Of a stretch of 64,000 nucleotides of DNA, positions 1 through 8,407 are shown in pieces. Source of the stretch: Polaribacter marinaquae (GTDB lineage: Bacteria > Bacteroidota > Bacteroidia > Flavobacteriales > Flavobacteriaceae); the NCBI RefSeq assembly GCF_038019025.1, contig NZ_CP150496.1:1504001-1568000 (forward strand), in the 5' to 3' direction. The stretch's first letter is position 1. Every line of letters begins with the position of its first letter. The notes below the pieces were generated by a model, which searched no databases, was not told the origin of the DNA, and saw only the letters and a list, made by a program, of their open reading frames with translations. The translations under genes and the position numbers were made by a program.

Positions 1-785
1 ATTTTACCTATAACTCTAAAAAAAATATTCTTACCGCAGTTGCAAAAAAACCTCTAGAAATAAAGCATAAAAGCTTGGGGTATAAAATAATTTTCGAACT
101 TGAAAAATTTGTAATAAATAACAAAACTGTTACGTATTTAGGCTATTCTAGATATCAAAATTTAAAAGGAAGCAATAGAAAGAAGCGTAAATGGCAGCAA
201 AAACGTTTAGAAACTTACAACGGTTCATTTACTCATTTTTATCAATCTTTATTAAAAGGTACAACTTATTTAGATGGATTTTTAATGCATCAATTTGAAA
301 GGGTTTTAAACCCAGATAGACCAAGTGAAAGTGTTATAAAAAAAGCTAGGGAATTGGTGAAATTGCACAGAAATAAAATCAACTTTTTAAAAAAGATTGA
401 AATACCAAAAACACCTTTAGATTCGGCTTTGGTTACTTTAAAAAAAGCTAGATTACCCAAATTTAAAGATTATTTATACAAATCTAAAGTGCCAATTAAA
501 GACATCTTAAAATTTAAAAACGGTGTTTCTTACCTTAATTTTAAGAACAATTTAAGCATTGTTTACACAAAAGAATTAGAAGAAGAAGGTTATATTTTAA
601 GAGCTGCATTTAGCAAACCAAGAAAAGCATTACCGCAAACCTCTTCTATAATTCCTTTAAAACTGCCTACTATTATAGATAAAAACGGAACATTAATCAA
701 TCCGTTAAATGTTTTTTATGAAGGATATTGGTCTTACGAAAAGTTTGCAAATTCACTTCCTTTAGATTATGACCCTAAAATATAA
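1..785 (+). CDS. Carboxypeptidase-like regulatory domain protein, C-terminal part (cut by window edge)
   Basis: The frame is open from the left edge (first full codon at base 3), so the N-terminus lies outside the window; the TTG at 75 is an internal Leu codon, not a start. About 260 residues are visible. The segment reading PLEIKHKSLGYKI is typical of Bacteroidota surface proteins that begin with a CarboxypepD_reg-like (transthyretin fold) domain and continue with a conserved alpha/beta region. The rest is Lys-rich, with no membrane segment or known catalytic motif. A complete protein of apparently the same broad class lies at 44363-45946. The gene converges on the glycosyltransferase with a 3-nt gap. 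Function is unknown; cell-envelope location is inferred from the family. Confidence 0.6.
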   Translation, partial: FTYNSKKNILTAVAKKPLEIKHKSLGYKIIFELEKFVINNKTVTYLGYSRYQNLKGSNRKKRKWQQKRLETYNGSFTHFYQSLLKGTTYLDGFLMHQFERVLNPDRPSESVIKKARELVKLHRNKINFLKKIEIPKTPLDSALVTLKKARLPKFKDYLYKSKVPIKDILKFKNGVSYLNFKNNLSIVYTKELEEEGYILRAAFSKPRKALPQTSSIIPLKLPTIIDKNGTLINPLNVFYEGYWSYEKFANSLPLDYDPKI

Positions 786-788
786 ATG

Positions 789-2030
789 CTAGTTACTATT
801 CTTAGCTTCAATCCATTTACTCATATATTTTGTTGCTTGTAGTGTTTGATGTTGCAACAAACTTCCAAAGAAATTAGAAGCCCTATGTTTCTCTAAATTT
901 TGTTGAATTTCTTGAATTTTACTTGACAAAACTACTCCATTTTTCTTTTTACTGTAAATAGAATTAATAATATCAATTCCTTTTTGCTGAGAATTCTTCC
1001 AAGTTGACTCATCGTTATAAAGTAGAACTGCTTTGTTTGCAAAATCAGTATAATCGTCTTCTATAAAACCATTCCACTCAAAATTATTTGCCATTCCTTC
1101 TGCACCAATACTTGTTGTTACACTTGGCGTACCGCAAAGCATAGCTTCTGTTAATTTGCCTTTTATACCTGCACCAAAATTTAAAGGAGCTAAAACTACT
1201 TTGGCATTTTTAACTACATTATTTGCATCCTTTGCAAATCCTTTAATTAAAAAACCTTCTTTTTTATTATTTAATTCTTGTATTTGTTGAGTAACATAGG
1301 CACCATAAATATGTAACTCTGCCTTAGGAAGTTGTTTTCTAACTTTTGCCCAAATTTCTTTTTTTAAAGTTAAAACTGCATCAACATTTGGTTTATGAAA
1401 AAAATTTCCGATAAATATAAAATGTTCTCTTTCTGCAAAATGATGCCACTTTACTGTTTGTAAGGCATCTATTTCTTCAAACATAAAAGGTAAATACAGA
1501 ATCACATTAGAAGGTATTTTAAAGACCTCTTTTAACAATTCCATTTCATAAGTAGAAATAATTAAAGACAAATCGCATCTTAAAATAGATGCAACTTCTC
1601 TCTTTGTAATGTCTTGTTTTAAAAGTTCTGAAACTGAAAAAGGAAGCTCCTTTTTAACACAAAACTCTCTGGTTTTACGCAAACAATGCAAGTCTTCTGT
1701 ATCTAAAATTGTAATTGCATTCGGACAATGTTCTGCAACACGCCAACCAAATTGTTCTTCGATCATAAATCGATCAAATAAAACTATATTGGGTTTAAGT
1801 TTCTTTACAAAAGCATCAAAAGAAATATTGTTAAGCTCGATAAAAACTTCTTCTATACCTAAAGATTTTAAATCTAATGCTTTTTCACTTTTTTGTGCCA
1901 CACATGCAAAGGTTATGTGATATTCTTTTTCTAAAAACTGGTCAATTAACTGCAACATTCTTTTGCCTGCAGCAGAAGAATTAGGTTCTACCCAAACAGC
2001 ACCAATAATTAAAACTGTGTTATTTTGCAA
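789..2030 (-). CDS. Glycosyltransferase, GT4-like
   Basis: 413 residues. The N-terminal half is a Rossmann-like acceptor domain (first strand VLIIGAVWVEP, then a small-residue loop SSAAGKR). The C-terminal half carries the GT-B nucleotide-sugar signature: FIFIGNFFHKPN near residue 205 and GAGIKGKLTEAMLCGTPSV near residue 290, where the E-x-x-x-C-G-T-P run matches group 1 transferases. The start is TTG at 2030, immediately after the TAA of the upstream gene; the first in-frame ATG (residue 25) would delete the first beta strand, so TTG is preferred. Acceptor and sugar cannot be told; a polysaccharide or glycoprotein role is inferred. Confidence 0.8.
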   Translation of the reverse strand: MQNNTVLIIGAVWVEPNSSAAGKRMLQLIDQFLEKEYHITFACVAQKSEKALDLKSLGIEEVFIELNNISFDAFVKKLKPNIVLFDRFMIEEQFGWRVAEHCPNAITILDTEDLHCLRKTREFCVKKELPFSVSELLKQDITKREVASILRCDLSLIISTYEMELLKEVFKIPSNVILYLPFMFEEIDALQTVKWHHFAEREHFIFIGNFFHKPNVDAVLTLKKEIWAKVRKQLPKAELHIYGAYVTQQIQELNNKKEGFLIKGFAKDANNVVKNAKVVLAPLNFGAGIKGKLTEAMLCGTPSVTTSIGAEGMANNFEWNGFIEDDYTDFANKAVLLYNDESTWKNSQQKGIDIINSIYSKKKNGVVLSSKIQEIQQNLEKHRASNFFGSLLQHQTLQATKYMSKWIEAKNSN

Positions 2031-2504
2031 TTATTTAGAATTCATTTGAAGTTTATAATCAGCTTGTACCTTTTTACCCCAAGTAACAACAGCATTAATT
2101 TGCTCTTGCGTAAGATTTGCATCGGCATGCGTCCAAGTATAAGAATCTAATGGCATTTCTCCTTTTTCTACTTCTTCGTAAAGTTCGTCCATTTTATGTT
2201 CTTTCTTTTTTAAAGAATAAGAGCTCCATTTAGAAAAGTTTAAATGCTTTTTACCGTCTTTAATATGATCGTCTAACCAATAATTTACAGGTGTAATGTT
2301 ACTGTACCAAGGATAAACTGTTTTATCTGAATGGCAATCGTAACAAGTTGTTTCTAATACTTTTTTAACATCTTCTGGCGGATTTGTTTCTGACACAAAA
2401 GCAGCTACAGAAGTCATTTCACCATCGTTTTTTTCTGGACCAAAAAACTGAGCAATTACAAGTACAACTAATAGAAAAACTAATATTTTTTTTAGGGTTT
2501 TCAT
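2031..2504 (-). CDS. Haem-binding domain protein (cytochrome c-like)
   Basis: 157 residues. An N-terminal hydrophobic segment (residues 5-22, [17 protein letters not shown]) anchors or exports it, and a single haem c attachment motif CYDCH (C54, C57, H58) follows, preceded by DVKKVLETTC and followed by YPWYSNITPVNYWL. That layout is the Haem_bd family of Bacteroidota periplasmic proteins. A distal Met for axial ligation may be in GEMPLDSYTW near residue 117. The stop codon directly abuts the TTG start of the glycosyltransferase, so the two are probably co-transcribed. Role in electron transfer is inferred from the motif; partner unknown. Confidence 0.8.
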   Translation of the reverse strand: MKTLKKILVFLLVVLVIAQFFGPEKNDGEMTSVAAFVSETNPPEDVKKVLETTCYDCHSDKTVYPWYSNITPVNYWLDDHIKDGKKHLNFSKWSSYSLKKKEHKMDELYEEVEKGEMPLDSYTWTHADANLTQEQINAVVTWGKKVQADYKLQMNSK

Positions 2505-2573
2505 CTGTAAATTTTAAGAATATTTTATACTGTAAAACTACTAAATTCTTACTTTATTTTATGAAAATATCCG

Positions 2574-2581
2574 TATTTTTG
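2574..2581 (+). promoter_or_regulatory. Putative -7 element for lpdA
   Basis: TATTTTTG matches the Bacteroidota -7 consensus TAnnTTTG, 58 nt before the lpdA ATG. No clear TTG at the expected -33 position. Confidence 0.4.
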
Positions 2582-2639
2582 TCAATTATTATTAAAAAAC
2601 AAAGCATTAGGTTGCAAAAAACACAAAATAAACTTACTT

Positions 2640-4040
2640 ATGAAATATGATATTATTGTAATTGGTTCTGGTCCTGGAGGATATATAGCTGCAGTTAGAG
2701 CTTCTCAATTAGGCAAAAAAGTAGCAATTATAGAAAAATATTCAACTTTGGGTGGTACCTGTTTAAATGTTGGTTGTATACCTTCTAAAGCTTTATTAGA
2801 TTCTTCTCATCATTATTACGATGCAGTTCATCATTTTGAAGAACACGGTATTTCTGTTGAAAAACCAACTTTCGATTTTGGTAAAATGGTAGATAGAAAA
2901 GCTAAAGTTGTAGAAACAACTACAGGCGGAATCAAATACCTTATGGATAAAAATGACATCGATGTTTTTGAAGGATTGGGTTCTTTTGTAGACAAAACTC
3001 ATGTTAACATTGCTAAAAACGACGGTACATCAGAAGTAATAGAAGGTACCGATATTATTATTGCTACAGGTTCTAAACCTTCTACGTTACCATTTATTAC
3101 GTTAGATAAAGAACGTGTAATTACATCTACAGAAGCTTTAAAATTAAACGAAGTTCCTAAACATTTATTAGTAATTGGTGGTGGTGTTATTGGTTTAGAG
3201 TTAGGTTCTGTTTACAAGCGTTTAGGCGCAGATGTAACGGTTATAGAATATGCTCCAAAAATCACACCAACTATGGATGCTGATGTTTCTAAAGAATTAC
3301 AAAAAGTTCTTAAAAAACAGGGTATTAAATTTGCTGTAAGTCATGGTGTAACTTCTGTAGAAAGAAACGGTGAAGAAGTTACTGTAAAAGCAAACAACAA
3401 AAAAGGAGAAGAAGTTACTTTTACCGGAGATTATTGTTTAGTTGCTGTTGGTAGAAAAGCATATACAGAAGGTTTAGGTTTAGAAAAAGTTGGTGTAGAA
3501 GTTAACGAACGCGGACAAGTTGCTGTAAATGATCATTTACAAACAAATGTACCTAATATTTACGCAATTGGAGATGTAGTTAAAGGTGCAATGTTGGCAC
3601 ATAAAGCAGAAGAAGAAGGTGTAGTTGTTGCAGAATTTTTAGCTGGTGAAAAACCACATATCGATTATAATTTAATTCCGGGTATTGTTTATACTTGGCC
3701 AGAAGTTGCTGCTGTTGGTAAAACAGAGCAAGAATTAAAAGATGCTAAAGTAGATTACAAATCTGGTAAATTTTCTATGAGAGCTTTGGGTAGATCTAGA
3801 GCTAGTGGAGATATTGATGGTTTTGTTAAAGTTTTAGCAGATAAAAATACAGACGAAATTTTGGGTGTACACATGGTTGGTGCACGTGTTGCAGATTTAA
3901 TTATGGAAGCTGCAGTAGCCATGGAATATAGAGCGTCTGCAGAAGATTTAGCGAGAATTTGTCATGGTCATCCAACATATTCTGAAGCTGTTAAAGAAGC
4001 TGCAAAAGCTGCTTGGGATGGTAAACCGTTAAATGCATAA
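2640..4040 (+). CDS. lpdA: Dihydrolipoyl dehydrogenase (E3)
   Basis: 466 residues, the usual length of E3. It reoxidises dihydrolipoyl groups of 2-oxoacid dehydrogenase complexes with NAD+. Visible: FAD-binding GSGPGG at residues 9-14, redox-active disulfide GGTCLNVGCIPSK with C41 and C46, the NAD-binding GGGVIGLELG in the middle, the second FAD motif YAIGDV near residue 310, and the C-terminal dimer-interface active-site HGHPTYSE with the catalytic His-Glu pair. It stands alone; no E1/E2 genes are next to it, so one E3 probably serves several complexes. A strong terminator follows. Confidence 0.96.
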   Translation: MKYDIIVIGSGPGGYIAAVRASQLGKKVAIIEKYSTLGGTCLNVGCIPSKALLDSSHHYYDAVHHFEEHGISVEKPTFDFGKMVDRKAKVVETTTGGIKYLMDKNDIDVFEGLGSFVDKTHVNIAKNDGTSEVIEGTDIIIATGSKPSTLPFITLDKERVITSTEALKLNEVPKHLLVIGGGVIGLELGSVYKRLGADVTVIEYAPKITPTMDADVSKELQKVLKKQGIKFAVSHGVTSVERNGEEVTVKANNKKGEEVTFTGDYCLVAVGRKAYTEGLGLEKVGVEVNERGQVAVNDHLQTNVPNIYAIGDVVKGAMLAHKAEEEGVVVAEFLAGEKPHIDYNLIPGIVYTWPEVAAVGKTEQELKDAKVDYKSGKFSMRALGRSRASGDIDGFVKVLADKNTDEILGVHMVGARVADLIMEAAVAMEYRASAEDLARICHGHPTYSEAVKEAAKAAWDGKPLNA

Positions 4041-4068
4041 AACTGTATTTTTAATTACAGTCATTGAT

Positions 4069-4101
4069 AAAAAAAGCACCTAATATTTAGGTGCTTTTTT
4101 T
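4069..4101 (+). terminator. Intrinsic terminator after lpdA
   Basis: AAAAAGCACCTAA, a 3-nt loop, then TTAGGTGCTTTTTTT: a near-perfect stem followed by a T run, 30 nt after the lpdA stop. Confidence 0.9.
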
Positions 4102-4129
4102 ATGTTTAAAAGTTTCCTATTTTTATAAA

Positions 4130-5350
4130 ATGAAAAAGAAACTTTTTATGCTATTATTTTTCTTAGCAAGTTTATCCATTAACGCTCAAGAAAATACAGA
4201 TTTCAAAACACAACCAAACTCCTTTTTATCAAAAGCATATTATAGTATTAATTTTGGCGGAATTTTTTATCCTTTTTCTAATAATAATTTAAAAGAGGGT
4301 TACCAAACAGACACGTTTGCTAAAAACATTTTTTCTGGACGATTGCTACTAGGTTATAAAATCTTACCCGATTTAGCGGTTCAATTTGGTACATTAAGAC
4401 CTGCTTCTTGGTTTCAATACACAAACGTAAACAATGTTGGCTATCATAACAGCGTTTGGATAAATGCTTGGTCTTTGTCTTTAAAGAAAAATATAAACTT
4501 AAATGATAAATTATCTTTTTTTGCTGAGAGCGGAATTGCCAACGTAACCAGAGTAGGATTTTCTATAAATGATAAAGTTGTATATTCTGATGCGCATTAT
4601 GCAAGCTTTCTTTATGGCTTTGGATTTAACTATAAATTGAACAAAAAATGGAAGTTGAATTTAAACGGAACATTCTTACCAAAATCAACAAAAGAAAATC
4701 AACCTTCTATATCTCAAGTAACTTTAGGTTTCGAATACCATATCAACAAATTATCCGAAGAAAAAGCTGATAAATTTCGCAAAAATGGTCATTTTTTTCC
4801 TAAAAACATGCTACAAGTTAGTTACGGAACAAGTAAAATTGGCTTTGGTGTCAATCGGTTTTTTGGTATGAGTTTAAAGGTTGGTAACTTCGAAAGTTTC
4901 GGCATACCAGTATTTTGGGTTGGCGAAGTTAAGGCAGCCAATTCTTTTTCAATTACCTACCAACAATTACTTTTTAGAACAGAAAAAATATTCTCTTTAG
5001 ACTGGGGTGCAAGTATAACTGCGTTTAATACAGAAGCTACCAACGAGAAAGTGCTTGCTTTTTCAATTTTTCCTTCGATGCGTTTTTATCTTTTAAGAAG
5101 AAATAAGTTTGATATGTATGCAAATTACTCGCTTATCGGACCAACATTTTTAACAAAAGGAAATTTAGACAACCTTAATACCGGCCCAAAAATTACATAT
5201 CAAGACACAATGGGACTTGGTTTTTTCTTCGGAAAAAAACGACAATACAATGCAGAATTTAGAATTATGCACTACTCTAACGGAAACATTTTTACAAATA
5301 ACTCTGGTGTTGCAGTGCCAATTCAGTTTACATTTGGTAAAACTTTTTAG
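4130..5350 (+). CDS. Outer-membrane protein with C-terminal PagL-like (acyloxyacyl hydrolase) barrel
   Basis: 406 residues from the ATG at 4130, which begins a clear signal peptide (MKKKLFMLLFFLASLSINAQ, cleavage after A19/Q20). An in-frame start 39 nt upstream would lie inside the lpdA terminator and lack a signal peptide. Residues ~25-215 look like one small beta-barrel (alternating strands, SWFQYTN, FGFNYKLNKKWKL). Residues ~225-406 look like a second barrel ending in HYSNGN (H381, S383, N384), the PagL lipid A 3-O-deacylase signature H-x-S-N. The catalytic Glu of PagL, expected about 12 residues after the Ser, appears to be Ala395. Lipid A trimming is possible but unproven; it could be a non-catalytic barrel. 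Confidence 0.65.
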   Translation: MKKKLFMLLFFLASLSINAQENTDFKTQPNSFLSKAYYSINFGGIFYPFSNNNLKEGYQTDTFAKNIFSGRLLLGYKILPDLAVQFGTLRPASWFQYTNVNNVGYHNSVWINAWSLSLKKNINLNDKLSFFAESGIANVTRVGFSINDKVVYSDAHYASFLYGFGFNYKLNKKWKLNLNGTFLPKSTKENQPSISQVTLGFEYHINKLSEEKADKFRKNGHFFPKNMLQVSYGTSKIGFGVNRFFGMSLKVGNFESFGIPVFWVGEVKAANSFSITYQQLLFRTEKIFSLDWGASITAFNTEATNEKVLAFSIFPSMRFYLLRRNKFDMYANYSLIGPTFLTKGNLDNLNTGPKITYQDTMGLGFFFGKKRQYNAEFRIMHYSNGNIFTNNSGVAVPIQFTFGKTF

Positions 5351-5396
5351 CCAATAAATCTGCATAAAAATTTCTATTTCTAAACAATAAGAATTG

Positions 5397-5404
5397 TATT
5401 TTTG
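5397..5404 (+). promoter_or_regulatory. Putative -7 element for pabB
   Basis: TATTTTTG (TAnnTTTG) ends only 8 nt before the pabB ATG. If used, transcription would start within a few bases of the start codon, giving an almost leaderless mRNA. Confidence 0.4.
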
Positions 5405-5412
5405 CATTAATT

Positions 5413-6717
5413 ATGCAAAGAACTGTTCGTACTTTTTCTATTGAAAACATCGCTACTTTTAAACAAAATTTACTGTGTTGGTCTCAACAATTTGAAACAG
5501 CACTTTGGTTAGATTCTAATAACTATAACCAAACATATACTAGTTTTAATAGCGCTTTGGCTGTTGAAGAATTTACATCTATAAAAACAGATTACACCAA
5601 CGCTTTTGATAAATTAAAAGAATATCAAACTACAACAAAAGATTATATTTTTGGATATATTTCTTATGATGTAAAAAATGATGTCGAGCATTTAAAGTCT
5701 AAAAATTTAGACAATTTAGGTTTTGCCGATTTGTATTTTTTTCAACCTCAAAAATTAGTTTTTATAAAAGAAAATTCCGTTGAATTTCATTATTTAAGAA
5801 TGGTTGATGATGAAATTGAAGAAGACTTTAAAACGATTAAAAATATTAATCCTTCAGTTTTTGAAAATTCTAAAAGCGACATCAAAATAAAATTACGAAT
5901 TCATAAAGATGAGTACCATCAAAAAGTATCAAAAGTTTTAGAACATATTAAAAGAGGTGATATTTATGAAGCTAATTTTTGTCAGGAATTTTATGCCGAA
6001 AACGCTACTATAAATCCGTTGCAAGTTTACAAGCATTTAAACGATATTTCTGAGCCACCATTTGCTGCTTATTTAAAGTTAGAAAATCAATATGCTTTGT
6101 GTTCATCACCAGAAAGATATATTAAAAAGGAAGGCAGTAAAATAATTTCGCAACCTATAAAAGGAACCGCAAAACGATTAATTAGCCAAATTGATGATGA
6201 GAAAATTGCACGAAATTTAATGAGAGATGAAAAAGAACGTGCAGAAAATGTAATGATTGTAGATTTGGTTAGAAACGATCTTTCTAAAACTGCAACTAAA
6301 GGCTCTGTAAAGGTTGAAGAATTATGTAAAGTGTATTCTTTTAAACAAGTGCATCAAATGATATCTACGGTAGTCTCTAATATAGATACAGATTTAATGC
6401 ATCCGGTAGAAGTTTTACGAAGCACTTTTCCTATGGGAAGCATGACAGGCGCACCAAAAGTTTCTGCAATGCAAATTATAGAAGACTTAGAAGAAACCAA
6501 AAGAGGTTTATATTCGGGCGCAATTGGTTATTTTACGCCAGAAAACGATTTCGATTTTAATGTTGTTATTAGAAGTATTCTATACAACGAAGAAAAAAAA
6601 TACGTTTCATATTCTGTTGGTGGTGCAATTACTGCAAAATCTATTGTAGAAAACGAATATGAAGAATGCTTACTTAAAGCAAAAGCAATGAAATACGTTT
6701 TACTAAACGCCCAGTAA
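5413..6717 (+). CDS. pabB: Aminodeoxychorismate synthase component I
   Basis: 434 residues. Chorismate-binding enzyme that aminates chorismate to 4-amino-4-deoxychorismate for folate synthesis. The C-terminal catalytic domain (residues ~155-430) shows HIKRGDIYEANFCQ, SSPERYI, then QPIKGTAKR. The Lys in PIKGT is the residue that distinguishes PabB from anthranilate synthase TrpE (PIAGT), which favours PabB. Further motifs are MIVDLVRNDL, FPMGSMTGAPK and YSGAIGYF. No glutaminase (PabA) or lyase (PabC) gene is adjacent. It begins a run with the small gene at 6738 and tilS. Confidence 0.88.
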   Translation: MQRTVRTFSIENIATFKQNLLCWSQQFETALWLDSNNYNQTYTSFNSALAVEEFTSIKTDYTNAFDKLKEYQTTTKDYIFGYISYDVKNDVEHLKSKNLDNLGFADLYFFQPQKLVFIKENSVEFHYLRMVDDEIEEDFKTIKNINPSVFENSKSDIKIKLRIHKDEYHQKVSKVLEHIKRGDIYEANFCQEFYAENATINPLQVYKHLNDISEPPFAAYLKLENQYALCSSPERYIKKEGSKIISQPIKGTAKRLISQIDDEKIARNLMRDEKERAENVMIVDLVRNDLSKTATKGSVKVEELCKVYSFKQVHQMISTVVSNIDTDLMHPVEVLRSTFPMGSMTGAPKVSAMQIIEDLEETKRGLYSGAIGYFTPENDFDFNVVIRSILYNEEKKYVSYSVGGAITAKSIVENEYEECLLKAKAMKYVLLNAQ

Positions 6718-6737
6718 AACCAAAAAATATACTTATT

Positions 6738-6971
6738 ATGATATTTAATAAAGAAGAACTTTTTCAGAAAACTTTAGAAAGTTTATCAGAAACACCAACA
6801 GAACAAAATATGTTTAATAAGTTTTTAGAACTGTATCCTGCAGAATGGAAACAACTAAAAGTTACGTTTTCTAAATTTAACAGAAGTAAACAGTTTGGTA
6901 AAACAATTCCGTTACCAAAACCAGAGGTTTCTCTAAGAAAAGACATTAGAATTTGGTTAAGAAAACAGTAA
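6738..6971 (+). CDS. Small conserved-looking protein between pabB and tilS
   Basis: 77 residues, no signal peptide, no membrane segment. Basic and Lys/Arg-rich toward the C-terminus (SLRKDIRIWLRKQ), with several aromatic residues (YPAEWKQLK). Codon usage matches its neighbours and spacing to pabB (20 nt) and tilS (25 nt) suggests one transcript. I do not recognise a family; its compact basic character would fit a nucleic-acid or ribosome-associated helper, but that is a guess. Confidence 0.6.
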   Translation: MIFNKEELFQKTLESLSETPTEQNMFNKFLELYPAEWKQLKVTFSKFNRSKQFGKTIPLPKPEVSLRKDIRIWLRKQ

Positions 6972-6996
6972 TAGATTACGTATTTTTAAAATTGTT

Positions 6997-8316
6997 ATGC
7001 GTCAAAAATTATCTAATCATATAAATAGTAAACTTCCTTTTTTAAAGGATAAAAAGCTATTGATTGCCATTTCTGGCGGCATAGATTCTGTTGTATTAAC
7101 CCATTTATTAGCAACATTAAATTTTAATATTTCTTTAGCGCATTGCAATTTTAAATTAAGAAATTTAGAAAGTGATTTAGATGAAGAATTTGTAAAAAAC
7201 CTAGCCAAAAAATTACAAATTGATTGCCTCTGTATTTCTTTTGAAACAGAAAAAATAGCACAACAAAATAAAGAATCTACACAAATTGCCGCGAGAAATC
7301 TTAGATATAATTGGTTTAAAGAATTAAGTAAAAAACACAATTTCGATTATGTGTTAACTGCCCATCATGCAGATGATAATTTAGAAACTTTTCTAATTAA
7401 TTTAACACGAGGCTCTGGTTTAGATGGATTTACAGGAATTCCAGAAATAAACAATTCTATTGTTCGTCCGTTTTTACAGTTTTCTAGAGATGAAATTCTA
7501 AACTTTGCTACCTCTAATAATATTTCTTGGCGAGAAGATAAAAGCAACGCTTCTACAAAATATGTTCGTAATAAAATAAGGCATCAAGTTTTACCGGTTT
7601 TAAAGGAAATAAATCCGAATATATTAGCAACATTTTCTAAAACTGTAGCAAATTTACAAGAGAGTAAAGAAATTATTAAAGATAGAATTGAAATTGTTTC
7701 TAAAGATGTTATCCAATATTTAGATGATAAGAATTCATTTAAAATTAATATTGATAAAATTCAGCAATTAAAAAACCCAAAAGCTTATTTATATCAACTT
7801 TTAGAAAATTATAATTTTACTGAATTTAACGATGTTCACAACTTGCTAAAAGCGCAATCTGGTAAACAAGTTTTTTCTAAAACACACGTTTTATTAAAAG
7901 ATAGAGAATTTTTAATTTTGTCTGAAAGAGATTTTTCGACCTTACAACAAAAGACTTTTAAGATTGATGAAAAGGATACTGAAATTTTAGAACCTATTCA
8001 TTTAACTTTAGAGCATTTGGCAGAAAAATCAACAAAAAATAAAAATACAATTTACGTTTCTAAAAAGCATTTACAATTTCCTTTAGTTGTAAGAAAATGG
8101 CAAAATGGCGACTATTTTTATCCGGCAGGAATGCAAGGAAAAAAGAAACTGAGTAAGTATTTTAAAGACGAAAAAATGTCTTTATTAGAAAAAAATAACA
8201 CTTGGCTTTTGTGTAATGGTTCCGATGAAATTATTTGGATAATTGGTAAAAGGCAAGACAACAGATTTTTAACATTTTCTAACGATGCTTCTCTTATAAA
8301 AATTAGCCTTTTATAA
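6997..8316 (+). CDS. tilS: tRNA(Ile)-lysidine synthase
   Basis: 439 residues. ATP-dependent ligation of lysine to C34 of tRNA-Ile(CAU), which converts its decoding from AUG to AUA. The N-terminal PP-loop SGGIDS is at residues 26-31; NLRYNWF and TAHHADDNLETFL follow, as in the family, then RPFL and the ED(K/R)SN..T.Y.RN.IR motif (EDKSNASTKYVRNKIRH). The C-terminal TilS substrate-binding region contains RKWQNGDYFYPAGMQGKKKLSKYF near residue 370. Full length for the family. A 14-bp palindrome CCTTTTATAAAAGG overlaps its stop codon and may act as a weak terminator. Confidence 0.95.
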   Translation: MRQKLSNHINSKLPFLKDKKLLIAISGGIDSVVLTHLLATLNFNISLAHCNFKLRNLESDLDEEFVKNLAKKLQIDCLCISFETEKIAQQNKESTQIAARNLRYNWFKELSKKHNFDYVLTAHHADDNLETFLINLTRGSGLDGFTGIPEINNSIVRPFLQFSRDEILNFATSNNISWREDKSNASTKYVRNKIRHQVLPVLKEINPNILATFSKTVANLQESKEIIKDRIEIVSKDVIQYLDDKNSFKINIDKIQQLKNPKAYLYQLLENYNFTEFNDVHNLLKAQSGKQVFSKTHVLLKDREFLILSERDFSTLQQKTFKIDEKDTEILEPIHLTLEHLAEKSTKNKNTIYVSKKHLQFPLVVRKWQNGDYFYPAGMQGKKKLSKYFKDEKMSLLEKNNTWLLCNGSDEIIWIIGKRQDNRFLTFSNDASLIKISLL

Positions 8317-8407
8317 AAGGTTTACGTATTTTTAAAAAATTATATATCAATTCTATTATTGATACAAACCCATTTAATCATCTCTAAAATAAGAGATTTA
8401 CCGAAAA

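Noticed and set aside
1609..1920. Plus-strand frame opposite the glycosyltransferase gene, and many similar antisense frames across the window
   Set aside because: They lie wholly opposite clearly coding genes, have no signals of their own and encode low-complexity peptides.
4091..4129. Upstream in-frame start of the PagL-like gene
   Set aside because: It lies within the T run of the lpdA terminator and adds 13 residues before an otherwise perfect signal peptide.
8307..8320. CCTTTTATAAAAGG palindrome at the tilS stop as a regulatory site
   Set aside because: A 14-bp palindrome in AT-rich DNA overlapping a stop codon; at most a weak terminator, and no second copy was seen.
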